Assembly: GCA_020746875.1 (NCBI GenBank)
Contig: JAGTJL010000002.1
Coordinates: forward strand, 558,001 to 622,000
From: Rhexocercosporidium sp. MPI-PUGE-AT-0058
Taxonomy: Eukaryota > Ascomycota > Leotiomycetes > Helotiales
Length of the DNA: 64,000 bases
Direction: 5' to 3'
Shown here in pieces: positions 1-12,782 of this stretch; the stretch's first letter is position 1, and each line of letters begins with the position of its first letter. The notes below the pieces were generated by a model. That model did not search any database and was not told the DNA's origin. It worked only from the letters and a program-made list of their open reading frames with translations. The position numbers and the translations under genes are program-made.

Positions 1-61
1 GTTCACGTTCATCCAAGGGTAAAATTTTGGCCTTGTACTTACATTCAAACCCGTTGCATTT

Positions 62-465
62 ATCTGAGCCACCCACGCAACCATGCAGAGGAACGCAGCC
101 TGATCGTGTGGAAGTTCAGAAAATTAAACATCGAGCCTTCTATTGAGATCGTCAGCGTTCCCATACATCATCAGTACTGCATATCCAATTAAAACCGCCG
201 ATTCAGTACGAGTAAAGCCTGATTCATACATTTAGAGGCACCTACCTTCGCTTGAGCCATCTATAAAAACAGGCAGAAAGGCGCAGCCGGATCATGTGGA
301 AGTTGAGACCTCAAAATCTCGAGGCATCTATCGAGATCGTACGGCATGCATTTAAAGCAACTGACTTTCATGCGAGCCACCTGCGTGAATAGGCAGAAGG
401 GCACAGTCTGATAACGCGGAATTGAGATACGTAAAGTATACAGGCATATCCTCAGGTCGCCCGGG
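62..465. repeat. Degenerate tandem repeat, three copies
   Basis: Three diverged copies of a unit of about 95 bp lie at about 62-157, 251-345 and 371-465. Each starts with a GAGCCA(C/T)C-like block, then a (G)CAGA(A/G)GG(A/C)(A/G)C(A/G)CAG block, and ends in a GAGATCGT or CAGGTCGC block. The spacings of 189 and 120 bp are multiples of three. Read on the minus strand, copies 2 and 3 encode related peptides (for example LRSQLPHDPAAPFCLF beside LRISIPRYQTVPFCLF), so this looks like the decayed tail of a minus-strand gene with protein repeats that continues off the left edge. Copy 1 has an in-frame stop. I do not recognise the family. Confidence 0.5.
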
Positions 466-2528
466 TTTCTTGTGTGTTCGAATAATAGCATGCTATATCT
501 ATTAAGAATAAATGTCCATTTTCTGAGTAGGCCGATGTAATTGGGTTAGTCAGCTTATTACTATTTCTGCTGCCTTATTTCACACATTCTAAGTGCAGTA
601 GCCTCATCAGATTCTGGGCGATTTCCGTGCTCCTTTGGAATTTGGTGACTACTGCGGAGTCCTGCATAAAAATACTTTCTCCTACAATCAACGAGTTGGT
701 TGTACGCCAGAATTACGAGCCCGCAAACCTGGGCGAGCTAAACCAAAGATCTGGAGTGTTGTACTAACCCATGCCTGTGGCCGCACCATGCGTCAAAAAC
801 AAATTACCGTACCAGCCGATGAATAATCCGATATTACAAGCTCAGCCTTACGCACGCATCACATTCCCGCATCGACTAACGTCGGTAAGTCCGAAGGGAT
901 GCATTAAGAGCAGAGCTAATGCAAGCACGCATACCGAGTTGATACCACCCTTGAAAACAACTGCCTTGAACAGAATTTTTGTTTTTATTGGTGAATTTAA
1001 ACCTCGAGTTGCGCTATACATAGGCTTTTCCCTAGGCTTCCACTTTTCTTGAGATGTTGTCGGTATTCCCGTACAACTCGATTAGGTCACCACAACGGTG
1101 TTCGTTGATAGGATAAAATCCGCGCCGAATCAAAGGGAATTAGAGTTGATTTTGCTCTGCATTGAATAGAGATTAGGAGGATGGTTTCTTTGATTTGATG
1201 TGTATCATCTCGTATCGCATATGGGTCGACAGCAGGTGCAGGCTTTGGGTGCCGCTCTTCATGCATTTTTCGCCGTCACTGACTCGTCAATGTCGTCTAC
1301 AAGCGAAATCGACTCGTAAGTTGACCATAGTTGCTCTCCAGGCCGAGATCCCCATTCCTTCAATCACGCAAATAGAGAATACCTATTCTTCGGGTTGCTT
1401 TGTCTATATGTACAAAGGGCGCTGGGTTGATCTACTAGCCTTGATGTCTTTGATGCGCGTACATTTGTCTGTCGTCTGTATTGCTTCTGCTGATGCCAGG
1501 CCAAAAAAAAAACTTCCTGGTTATCGACTCTATCGCATATTCATTCTTTCAGCAAGTGCTGTTATATCCTAAGACCGGGTTTGCGGCCAATGGGGATAAT
1601 GCCTGGAGGAGAACAGTGAAAAGCGCCATCGATTCCACAATGCAAGATAGGAAAGTTGTGTTACCACCTATCTTTCAATATGAAGGTGCCAATTGGCTCC
1701 ACTGGATCTGTGGCAGTATAAAGAGTGGCTGAGCCAAGAGTCAAACTCGGTCAGGACCTCGGAGATCTCCTTACAGAGGTGCCAAGGGTTAATCTTTGCC
1801 ACAGCGCCTTTTATGGCAGTGCAGAGTTTTGGTGAGAGCGACTTATATGGTTGGTGGCAGAATATTATGCCCAAGACGGTGTAACAAAGGCCAGCCCTGG
1901 CACCTCCGTACACTGTACTGTAGCCTCTTTGTGCCAAGGAGTATGATCGTGAAGACAACTTGGTTATATTTATCTCTCAGTTCCCCAGAGTTGGACAGTG
2001 AATGTCAAGGCATCATCTTCGGCCCAGAGACTATATCTCCTGGAACTGTCTTATGTTTCGTCCAATTTATCAATATCTACAATCTATTACCGACACTCTT
2101 TATTTCGGCATCTTCACTAGCTCTTCAGAAACAGATCTATTGGAATGGTAAATCCGCATTCAATATAGGAAGTGCAACGATTGACTCTGTCAGGTGGACC
2201 GGAGAGATGAGAATCGATGGGATCCATCAAACTGGTAGGCCAGCACAAACAATTTATCTGCGAGTTGTAACGCGCTTATCATTTCATCGCTAGGAACCAT
2301 GAAAGTCAACAAGACGGCCAATATTACTACACGGATTACGATAACTCTCTTGCAACACAGAATCTTCCTCCTGCAGACAATCGACTTTCCCCTTGCTTTC
2401 AACAGCAGGCACTACCGAACCGCCCAGAAGAGCGAACCCAGTCTCGGGAACGCAACAAATTGAGAAAAGCCCCTCCAAAGTCGAAAGCACAATCTCCTGA
2501 CAGGCATTCGCGACCACACCCCGAGCCC
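466..2528. other. Gene-poor stretch, possible 5' part of the HET-like gene
   Basis: Several overlapping short open frames on both strands show no recognisable domain. From about 2294 the reading frame of the following gene is open, with an acceptor-like CGCTAG ending at 2293, so the last 235 bases may be an additional 5' exon segment of the HET-like gene. Nothing else can be supported. Confidence 0.4.
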
Positions 2529-5500
2529 ATGGTCGACATTCCGCTTCATAACATTCCGCCTATCCCTGATGCAGTTCGTCGTTCCACGAGGACAGCCCCC
2601 GATAGCTACGGTAGCCCAGACTTTGTGCCTCCAGCTACCTGGGTTTCTCCACAAAGGGGCAGAAATCCCAACCCAATCCCTCCACTACAACCAAACCCAC
2701 AGCGTCCTAACCGAATCCTTGGAGAGGGAAGCTATGATGGTCAAAGCAATGGTGATTCTACCTTCCTCGCTGTTCCTCCGAGATCTACTAGTCATCCGAG
2801 AACACAACGTTCCAACTCGTCCACGGCACCCACATCTCGTAACACCATCCCTCCTACCCCAGCTATTCCATCAGGCTATATTCAGAGTCGTGAAGAAAGG
2901 CGACCAGGTCAACGAATACTGCCTTCCAACGATCACTCACGTACTCCATCAAATAGTGAGGGTGATCAGATTCCTGCTCAGAGTTATGCGACCTTCTGTG
3001 CTTCAGAACCACCACTACTAAAGGATGCACTCCGTCACCCCCTTCAAATAGATTCACGACCCTTCTATTCCACCGAAAGGAGCGTGCAAAACGTGAGGGA
3101 GGTTCGGCAAGCACAAAAGTCAAGTCAAACTCCAAGCCAAACCCGGATGTCGAAGCCTCCTCCACAAATAGAGGGAACTATCAGGCCACCCCCAAATGGC
3201 ATAGGTCATCATGCCATTGATGGGCCTTGCAGACAAGAGCTTATGCACCACACTCACACTTTCAATGATGGTCAAGGCACTCGCGACTCTTCCCAGGAGC
3301 ATATATTCCGAACCTCCACAGGCCTCGGCGACTCTGCCCAGGGGTTGATCGCTAGTCCGGTAAGTACCGTAGTTGTCTTTATTAGTATACCCCAGAATAC
3401 GACTGATGTTGACTGAAGGTTATTCATCATTCGGGAGCGCATAGTCAGCCTCACTACTCCGATAGACATATCGGATACTTTGACAAGGAGGCGAAGAGCT
3501 TCCTGAACCGATTCGTTGCGAGTCTTCACATCAAAAGTGCCTTGCGGTGGAGCCACCCAAAATTCTTCCATCGTTATGCTATCTTCAGCATGCTGCCTCC
3601 ATACTCATATCAGCTACCAGGACGATATTACAAGATTGCGGCCCTTCTGCTGAATCCTCCGGAGCAATATAACACCGCTGCTCTGGACACATACATCGAT
3701 CCTTGTCTTGATGACGACGAGAAGAAAGAACGGAGTCAAGATGAAAAGGCTGAGAAACGCGCTAAAAGGGATCAATTCAAATACTTGGACGTATTTCGTC
3801 GAAAAATTAGAGAAAGAGTTGAGGATAGATACGTGGACCCCATCGACGGACGGTTAGGCATTTTAGTGGTTCAGGCTACTACTGCTGTATACAACTCCAG
3901 GAACAAAACAACATGGCGCCGAACTTATATCGAGAACATTAGTCCCTATTTTGTACGATTAGCATATTGGCCCACCGCGACTATAGAAAAGGGTTTGGAT
4001 GAATGGAACAGGGAACAATGGTTTCATGCTGGTTTGCGTTGGCTTCCTAGCTGTATTGGCATTCTGATTCTGGTAAGATCAATCTTGTTTAACTCTACTA
4101 GAATACTGTCATTAATGTATCACACAGCTATACGGTCCTACAGATGCGGAAGGGCAGATCAGAAACAACGGATACTATGATCCCTTTCCATACCGACTCT
4201 GGAGCTACCCAAAGGTTGCCAGGAACGTGCGAGAGAATCAAAAGTACGGACAAGTCAACTCGATAACCCATCTTTCCAATCGGATCACGAAACCAAGAAT
4301 GCTCTGTTTCCTCGACGCAGCAACTGATACGAATCCAAATGGTGTTTTGCACCAAAGACAGTGGGGGAGCCAGGATCCAACGTATATCTTTGTGTCGTAT
4401 ACTGGGGTCGGTCAGTTTGAAAGAAGGTGCAATGACTTCAAGAAAAGACCAAGTTGTCGCTGTAAGCATAAGTCTATCTCACCTCAAATTGCGTATTATG
4501 GTACATTACTGACACAGCGAAGGTCACAGATGCTTGACATCCCTTGCTGATGCCGAGGCATTGCACAAGATAGCCAAGATTGCAGCAGAAGAGGCCGGGG
4601 TTCCCGCTTATTGGACAGATCAGTGTTGTATGAGTGAAGATCCAGATGAGTTCAGTACCGATATTTACAGTATCAGTGACGTAGTTCGCAGTTCCCACTC
4701 CTTAGTCATTATCCTTGGAGAATCCGGAGGTGGACGAGCAAAGTCCATCCCCCAGCTTTTGAGCGAGTATGGAAATCGAATGTGGACTTTCCCAGAGGCA
4801 ATACTCGCCCCGCCAAAGAAGGATATACTTGTCTACCGACGAGGAGAAGAAAACCGGCCACGTCGACTAGCGAGACTTGACATAGCGCAACGGGAGCTGG
4901 GTCCTGACGATCTAAGGGTACGGGAATTAGTTGACCATTATGATGGTACTGTGAGTCTCAGTCGCTTGGAAATTGTGGTCATTGCACTAGAATGCCTTCT
5001 GGCACGCGATACTTCGATCTTCGCAGAAGGTGATCTAACTTATGCTCTCATGGGACTTCTACGTCAACGACCGATCACTGACCGCACCGACTCCGCCTTC
5101 CAAGCATTCGCCCGCCTGTCCCTGGCAAATGATAGCGACAAGCTTCTGGAACGTATAATCTGTCTCCTACCAAAAGACCAAGCCAGATTCAATGGCCAAA
5201 ACAGGCATTACTGGGCTGTCTTGGATGACTTCTGGGACGCGAAACTATGGGACATCGATCCAAATTGCCAGATTTCCGCAATTGGCGCAAACGACACAGT
5301 GATCATCGATGGAGCATACGCAGCAACCATTCATTGGGAATCATTCCATCGAGTGGCGATCACAACGAAAGAGACTTGGTCGCGTCTTTTGAGTCGGTCT
5401 ATGCTGAGAGGTGTTCCAGGTTTTGTATCAATGGGTGCCTTACTGTACTATCTCGGCCAGAAAGATGCCGGTATCGCATTTCTGGTATTAGGGGGAATAA

Positions 5501-6177
5501 TCATGCTCTTCTCCCCATTTCTGGTACTTCATATCTACGGCGGTAAGGTATGGAGTACCCAACCATGGCTATTTGGCTTCGAAGGCCACATGCCGATAAA
5601 AGAGATAGAAACCAAGGTATTTGGGTTCCCGCAAAATCGGTTGACATGGACACCGTACGGGAGTTCTCTCTCTGAACATCGACCGAGACAAAGTTTCCTA
5701 AATAACGAGTGTCGAGGGATCGATCCGATGAATGTCCCTGGTAGTACGCGGGTCAAAAGGTTGGTAAATGATGGTCTAACCGCCGAGTATGGAGAGTCAA
5801 GAGCTTTTACGCTTGTTGACACAAATACTATGTAGGAAGCCCTTTGGTCCCCTCGTCTACCTTTCAATGTCATACTGACCATGAATAGGACGGTCACACT
5901 TTTCGAAGCAGAAAGACCCCCAGCTGTTGCACTTCTCTGCGGTTCAGAGGGTGGGATGCAGCGCGCTGTTATGTGCTCCTATGACTGGCCTACCCAGACT
6001 TTATATCGAGAGACGGTATTGAGAATGGAGACAAGAGTCTTGGAGAAGATGTCTCGAGTGGGGAGAGTTAGACTTGGGCTGAGAAGGAATGTGAAAGGGA
6101 AGCCGGAGACTTGGCCGAGATCAATCGATCTGACCCAGGCAGTGGAAGATAATTTTGGGCATAGTGCCGACGTTTGA
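2529..6177 (+). CDS. HET-like protein with C-terminal membrane segments
   Basis: Five exons fit in phase: 2529-3359, 3419-4072, 4128-4461, 4523-5831 and 5889-6177, giving about 1138 residues. The first 280 residues are Pro/Ser/Arg-rich and disordered. The next part contains a conserved stretch (YFDKEAKSFLNRFVASLH, then PPYSYQLPGRYYK). Around residue 583 the motif PTYIFVSYTG begins a heterokaryon-incompatibility-like core; it continues through GVPAYWTDQCCM, DIYSISDVVR and RMWTFPEA near residue 693. Two hydrophobic helices lie at about residues 900-945. The C-terminus (VTLFEAERPPAVALLCGSEG) matches, from memory, a conserved end of a large ascomycete family annotated as HET-like or unknown. The function is unproven; HET domains act in non-self recognition and cell death. 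The 3' splice site of intron 3 (AAG) is the only one that keeps phase and is weak. The start is uncertain because the frame stays open upstream to about 2294. Confidence 0.7.
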
Positions 6178-6760
6178 TACTTTCTGTATTCTGTGTTAAC
6201 TATTCTTTTTTTTATGCACATTTACTTCTACGCAAATCAGTGCGGTAGCTGGTCTTCTGCCCCAAGGCTGTATTTCAGCATAGACGTAAATATCCCAGCT
6301 GTTGCGGCCAGTTTTGCCGACAAGTTTACTTTAAATTGCTAGACCCGATTGTAACTGTGAGGAAATTGCATACTCTGAACTTTATTAGAATAGAAAAGCA
6401 ATAGAAGTGATCTCTTCTATAGGGTAGTTGCTAGTACTTTGGTATTGAATATATTCGAATATTTTAGGAGTAACGCTATTATATACTTGAAGAATTTATG
6501 AAAAGAGTGATATGTTAGTATATTGAGAGAACCTTGCGCTTAATAAGATGTGTTGTTAGGATGGCTTGCTCCTCAAACAGATGCCTCAGGACTAGTTCAA
6601 CCCAGAAGCACCAAAATAGTGGTTGATTGGCTGTAACCTCGCTTACCAAAAAATCACAACATAACCCCAACCTCGCGTCAAGTTCCTCCTCAAACTTCTA
6701 AACTGCAATACCGAACACACGAAATTCCCCCTCAGGGACTCACCTTTCCCAACCACCAAT
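6178..6760. other. AT-rich intergenic region
   Basis: It separates the HET-like gene from the next plus-strand gene. The first half is AT-rich with long A/T runs, consistent with 3' untranslated sequence. The last 150 bases are pyrimidine- and CA-rich like a fungal promoter or leader. No ORF or RNA gene was seen. Confidence 0.5.
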
Positions 6761-6796
6761 ATGGGGAAACTTCAAGAGCTGATCAAGAGGGGATAG
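6761..6796 (+). other. 11-codon reading frame ending in TAG, in frame with the next ATG
   Basis: ATG at 6761 opens an 11-codon frame (MGKLQELIKRG) that ends with TAG at 6794-6796. The very next codon is the ATG at 6797 that starts the long gene in the same frame. It can be an upstream ORF abutting the main start, or the true N-terminus interrupted by a nonsense codon. The base after the stop is A, which is not a favourable readthrough context. Confidence 0.6.
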
Positions 6797-9535
6797 ATGC
6801 ATGGTGCTGCGACGCGTGCCATCTTGTCCGATGTTACCATCAAAGATGTGACTAAAGTCGAGTGTGAAATCCGGACGCTGCATCGCCACAATACCAGCCT
6901 TCTACGACACACAGTCATAACGCTTCATCTCAATGGGAACGAACTTCTAGCCACCAACAGTTCCAATGACCAGAGTGTAGCTGCGCAGAGCAATCTCGGT
7001 GACGATGTGGAGGCAGAAGTATGAGAGTTCATCCAGCATCGCTGACAACATTGACTGACCCTTGTGCCTTAGGAACAAGAACTGTTTCAAGTTAGAAAGA
7101 TGAATCCCTCACACGGCACGGCCGACCAAAGCAAAATGTCGGGCGCTACACCTAAGGAGCTGAAGGAGTTCAAGAGAACAATCGAGACCAAAGCTGAGGA
7201 GCGGCTACAAGAACGATTGGCCAAGTACGAAAAGGCCCATAAGATCAATCTTAATAACGCTCGCAACAATTTCAGAAAGCTCCTAGACGATTCGCTTTAC
7301 GCAGTTCAGATGCGCCGTGACGAGATTGCCGACCGCAAAAGCACTGTTCGTCTTCCTGTCAGAGTCTTCGCGGAGCTGGCACGACATGATTCCAGGCTCT
7401 GGAAGGAATACGAGGATCTCTGCACCAAGTCCCTACAAGATTTACAAGCTGACTTGAAGAGACAATACCGAGAGCGACTCGATGACATCGAGAGCGAGTG
7501 CCGGGAATGGCTGCAGACATATGCAGGCTCTAACCTGAATCTCGGCGCAGTCGATGGTATTACCAGCGCAATCACACGAGCACAGGAGTTTGAGGGACGT
7601 GTGCCAGATGTTTCAAGAAAAAATCGCACCATGATCACTCCTGAGGAGATCGAGGCTGCTAAAGATGAGCGGAACGGCTACTTTTGGGAGCAGGCGCAGA
7701 AGGATATCCAAGACGGTGGCATGGCGTTCAGACGAGAGCATACTCAGCTGGAACCTCTGTTCGATGAGGACCGAGAGACAGTCGCTAGTTGGAGTTCTTC
7801 GATGGTTACAGTACCAGCCGCTTCGTTGCCAATGCATGAAGTTATTCCCCAGAGATCTGCGAACCACGCTTCTGCAGATCAGAGCATCATCGACCGGAAC
7901 AATTCTACACGCGCTGTCCAGCCCACCGCGTCCTCGTCGCAAGGAGAAAGTTTTCAACACCAGGGAGCAGTTCCTCTACGAGATTTCCTGACAAACAACT
8001 TTACATCCATCAACCACTCATACGTCAGTCCCTACCCAGCACCGCCAGCATCAAATACCAGCCAGCTCGGACCTACCCTAATCCCAAGCAATGCCTGGTA
8101 CGATCCAGCGGACAGAATTCTAGCAGACCGCACGCATGCATCCTCTGTCGGTAACAGCACCTCTCTAAGCACGCCAGCCTCAGCGGCAGGGCATGGATCT
8201 GAAAAGCAGATAGGTAGTAGCAGCTTCGGTCAGAAGACTAGCTATCCACTGGCAGGGACCTTCACCATCTCTCAATCTATACCTCGCAGCAATGCCCCCA
8301 TACTTCTTGGTCCTGCCAGAGAAGGAGACAGGGGTTTACATCATGGAGAGGCAGAGATCCCATGTACACCACGACCGTTATCCGTTGTTTCCAAATCGAA
8401 CATCATATCTGGTCCTCGCAGAAGAGTACCTGCTCTCGTGGATCCGAATACTTACGACGAGAGTTGGTACGGTGAGGCCTCAGAGGATGAAGAATACCAA
8501 GTCTATGTGCCTCCACCCGCCTCACCTGACCACAAGCAGTTCCAGTCCGATCAAACAACGGGCAGTGGAATTGCACCTCGGCAGCCAGCACGATTCAATC
8601 CAAACACCTACGTCGACGAAAGCCTGTACAATGCAGACCAAATCCCTCCACCAGCCTCGATGATACCCCAGCACAGCCGATCTCAGCAATATGAGCACCT
8701 GAAGACCGAACACCCCAGCCAATCCAGAACTAACTTACTCTCTATCCCCTCACACCCCGCGGCCGTACCACCAAGTCCCTGGATGAAAGACGCTCTCCGC
8801 AGACCCTTCGAGGATGGCAGCGGTGACCTCCCAGACTACGAGCCTTCTGAAGGTGGTGATCTTCCGGACTATGAGGATGTGGATGCCGAGGCGGATACGT
8901 CGAGATTCTTGGGCACAGGTGGTGGTGAGGGAGAGAGGGAGAGGGGTGTCATTTGCATCTCTAGTGATGAGGATGGACGTGGAAATGGAAGTGGGGATGA
9001 GGGTGGTAGGGGTGGAGGTGGAGGGACAGGGACCGATGACCCTCATGGTCCAGTATCCAATTACTACGCTCCTGAACCTGAATTTGAACGTGGTGGTGGA
9101 TATCAGAATGGCCTCGGACAAGGAGGGGTAGACATCGACAACTCATACTCCACAAGAATCCATCATCCAAGCTCCGGACCCCACGTCGACCTCTACGTAT
9201 CTGAGCGCGAACCTCGACCTTTCGGATCCCAACCACAAGCTCAAAGCCAGACCCAGCACTCCAATCGCTTTACTAGAGACGCTACAATATCAGGCATCAA
9301 GACCGAGCACGAGCAAGGTCCCTCGAACAGTATTGTTCGGAACGATACGAGGAAGAATAATGCCATGAGTGAGAAGGAGAAGGCGAACTTCCGGCGAGTG
9401 GCTAAGAATAAGACTGTTAAGCAGGTTATACAGATTTTGATGGATGAGGAGAGGAAGCGGAAGAGGGGATGTGATGGTGGTGAGGATGAGTCGGCGAGGA
9501 AGAGGGTTTGGCATGGAGACGGGATGGCGTTGTGA
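6797..9535 (+). CDS. Coiled-coil, low-complexity nuclear-type protein
   Basis: Two exons, 6797-7018 and 7073-9535, joined by a 54-bp GTATGA...TTAG intron in phase, encode about 894 residues. The region from about residue 85 to 240 is rich in charged heptad-like sequence (ETKAEERLQERLAKYEKAH) and is probably a coiled coil. The middle is a long Pro/Ser/Thr-rich disordered segment. Near 8946-8975 the hydrophobic-acidic motif VICISSDED looks like a SUMO-interacting motif. It is followed by a Gly-rich tract. The C-terminus is basic (DEERKRKRG, SARKRVW), a likely nuclear localisation signal. No catalytic domain is visible and I do not recognise the family. A nuclear scaffold or regulatory role is an inference. 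An in-frame ATG lies 36 bases upstream behind a TAG. Confidence 0.75.
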
Positions 9536-9905
9536 GGTGGTGCTCTCTTGTGTGCTTCGTTAAGATTCTGCTGCGAGCATAGGTGGGTGGAAATTTGAGA
9601 CTGTTTGAGCGAATAGGTGCTTAAAATCATACACAAACAGTCGTATTGCAAATACAGAGTAGCCCTATTTTACAGTCAGAGCTTAGTCTCTCGAGCTTGC
9701 AGATGTTAGAGAAAGTACACTGCAGATATGAGAGTCTCAGAGACTTTCAACTGAAAAGTGGCATACATGTAAATTGGCATGGGAAATTGCAAGTAGAACA
9801 AATTGAAAAATGACCGAACGAGCTTGAAGTGCACCCCGCTAATGCATCTAGAGTACAACCAACGGTGTCTACCTATGTCCCCTTTATACAATTCGGACGA
9901 CCCGC
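9536..9905. other. Convergent intergenic region
   Basis: This lies between the stops of two convergent genes. It holds only 3' untranslated-type sequence; no ORF or RNA gene was seen. Confidence 0.5.
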
Positions 9906-11229
9906 CTATCCTGCCAACTCCATCTTGTCCAAGACTGCTCTTGTGAACTGGTGTGTGGAGCTGTCTCCTCCCATATCGCGTGTTCGGACTTGACTGCAAT
10001 ATATTAGCTTCTGATCACTCTTTAGGTGGGTTTTTGGCTTACCCCTCAGATATAACGTCGTATACGGCCTTGGAGATGCGGTTGGCATGCTCATCAAGAC
10101 CAAGATGTCTCAAAAGCATAGATCCAGAGAGGATCATAGCAGTGGGGTTAGCTTGATCCTTGCCCTTGATATCCAGACCAACGTGACGGCATCCAGGCTC
10201 GAAAATGGCGACATCACGACCCATGTTGCAGCCGGGAACGACACCAGGTCCTCCAACAAGAGCGGCTCCAACGTTGGACAAGATTCCTCCGTATAGGTTA
10301 GGCATAACCATGACATCGAACTGCTGTGGCCGCGAGACACACTGCATGGAAGCGTTATCGACAATCATGTCGTTGGTCTCCAGAGTGGGGTACTCCTTGG
10401 CAACAGCATTGAAGGTGTTGCGGAAGAGGCCATCTGCGAGCTTCATGATGTTGGCCTTGTGGATACAGGTGACCTTCTTGCGATTGTTGGCAAGAGCAAA
10501 GCTGAATGCAAACTTGGCAATACGTTCTGACTTGGCGCGAGTGATGATCTTGAGAGACTCAACGACACCTGGGACAGATTGGTGCTCGAGACCAGAGTAC
10601 TCTCCCTCGGTGTTTTCCCGGATAATGCAAAGGTCGACGTTGTCGTGGCGGGTCTTGTAGCCAGGAATGTTCTTGATGAGGACGATCGAGGCATAGATAT
10701 CGAGCTCTTGTCGCATAGCTACGTTGAAAGATTGGTGGCCGGATCGCTCGATCGGCGTGTGGAGGATACCCTTCAATCCAAGCTTGTTTCTCTTCAAGGA
10801 AGCAATGGACTCGCGGAAGAGATCCTCTGAAAGCTTTCCTCCAGTCTCCACGCCCGAAACATCGACTTGTTCCCACTCGACTGGCACATTGTCCGCCTTG
10901 AAGATGGTCTTCACAGACTCCGCGACCTCAGCTCCAATGCCGTCACCAGGGATTAGAGTAACCGTGTACTTTCCACCATACTTCGTGGGCTTAAAGATGT
11001 CTGATTGGACGGTCGCAAAGGTTCTTAGGGGCTATTTCGAGTATCTAATTAGCTACAGGTCGTTGCTGGAGGAGCTCAGAGGGGCTGGCATACTTGGGCG
11101 GAACGCAACGGAGCTTGGGCGGTTCGCAGAAGGCTCTGATAAGAAGAGTTAGCTTGCATTCGCTGCCATTGGGACATGTGAGATTGCGCAACATACTTGC
11201 GCCGACTTGGCAGAGCTGCGCGACAACAT
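9906..11229 (-). CDS. idh1: Isocitrate dehydrogenase [NAD] subunit 1, mitochondrial
   Basis: Four exons on the minus strand (11229-11197, 11135-11094, 11031-10043, 9993-9906) join in phase to 383 residues, the usual length for fungal IDH1. The N-terminus is Arg/Ser-rich without acidic residues, as expected for a mitochondrial presequence, and is encoded by two tiny exons of 33 and 42 bases. The mature part shows TLIPGDGIGAEV, NVDLCIIRENTEGEYSG, HKANIMKL, DNASMQ and AMILSGSMLLRHLGL. These match the isocitrate/isopropylmalate dehydrogenase fold and align closely with yeast IDH1, the AMP-responsive regulatory subunit, rather than IDH2. It works with IDH2 in the TCA cycle, oxidising isocitrate to 2-oxoglutarate with NAD+. 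The last intron splits the conserved C-terminus (VISEG/QVRTRDMGG). Confidence 0.95.
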
Positions 11230-12782
11230 TATTGAATGGTTGCGAAGGAGAGAATGTAGGTTATTGTCGCACAAGAGCAGGAGCAAGAGTTTGGTGGTTG
11301 CAAAACGAGGCCGTCGGGATAACTTGGAGTGCCCAGCCGCCTTTCCCTTTGCACTCTAGCCCACTCGGGATCTCACGGCCCACGGCTCTGAAATTTTCCA
11401 ACACAGCCGACGCCAGTTGGATGGAAACAACAGTTATCGAGACTCAAAATCCATGGATATTGGACCTAGCATAACCTGGATTACACTTATGAGGAACCAA
11501 TGATCTTGGATCTGAGCTTATTACGACACCAAAGCCAGACTTTGCATAAATTTGCAGAACTCATGATGAAGAGTCACCACCTCACGGGCCATCTGTCCTC
11601 CTTCTTTCCGGACATGTATCTGAAGCCAACCCAAAGTCCCTAGGAAATATTCAGAGGATCCAAAGCCCTAGATGGTGTTCTCTCTCCCTCTTGAATGCTT
11701 CGATCCCGTATTAAGTCCTTCTGCAAGTTGCATTTGCGAGTCTCGCTTTCTCACTTCCTCTTCCCGTCAGTTCCTCCGGCAAAGGATAGAGAAAGGTTGT
11801 CTGTCTATATCTCAATCCGAGTTACGATTTGATTTCTAAACGAGCCTCGATTTCCGAATGTATTTTCACATACCGCATCTACTTTCCTTCCTGTAGCTTA
11901 TAGCTCAAGACTTCTAGTACTTAGAGTTCAATCGATATACCAAGATCTGACCAAATTTACCGCAGCCGGGGAAGCGATTCGGGGCAGACTTCTCAGGATT
12001 CTCTGGTCTCAAGTTGGGTAGGGAATTACTCGTTCGGGAATCTGTTACTTGCCACTCGCGTTGAAGTGATTTCTTCGATACACTCAGATGCGAGCCGTGA
12101 GGAGCAGCTGGTGCTCAAAATGTCCCCATACAAGGAATTCACCCAGGTGTTGCGGCTCCCAAGAATTTACCGCTGCGTGGATATCACTTAGACATATTGT
12201 TCTTTCAATTTCGGGGCGCCTTTGATTTTAAGACCACGGATTTGGGAATTACGGCGTCTTTCGGTGACTTGGCCATAGTCAGGACCAGCTCCTCGACACT
12301 AGTACTCGTATGCCAGCCAATCGTCTCCATGCCATATTGCTCCGTATGGCTTGCTTTTACTCGGTTCTGACTGTCTGATTGTGGTGGTTTAAGCGACTTT
12401 GTTGATGCTCAAAGGGACTTTAACGAAACAGGGGCTGAATAAGAATTGCCTAATCGGGCTTTGAATCAAATGCAGTAGCAAGGTCAACATAGCACGGAAG
12501 CTCTGCTTCTAGTTCTTTCTTTCTCTATTGAACACTCCGTAAATATTATCAGAGCGGGTCCAGGCTTTTGCAATCGAACCTAGAGCGGACAAATCAAACA
12601 TTCCCTTCCTATGGAATAAATGATGAAGACTCCGCACGCTCCCTAGTGCAAAATCAACTTGCCAAATGGTTCTTTCAATTGTTTGCTGATTTCAATTTCT
12701 GTCTGTATTTTCGCGACACCGGCCCCGGGTTGTGGATCCAACCTCATCCACGTGGTGAATTTTCTGGGTTCTCAATATGAAC
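11230..12782. other. Long divergent intergenic region
   Basis: This 5' region is shared between IDH1 (minus) and the pheromone precursor (plus). No convincing ORF is present. The part next to 11230 should hold the IDH1 promoter. Confidence 0.5.
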
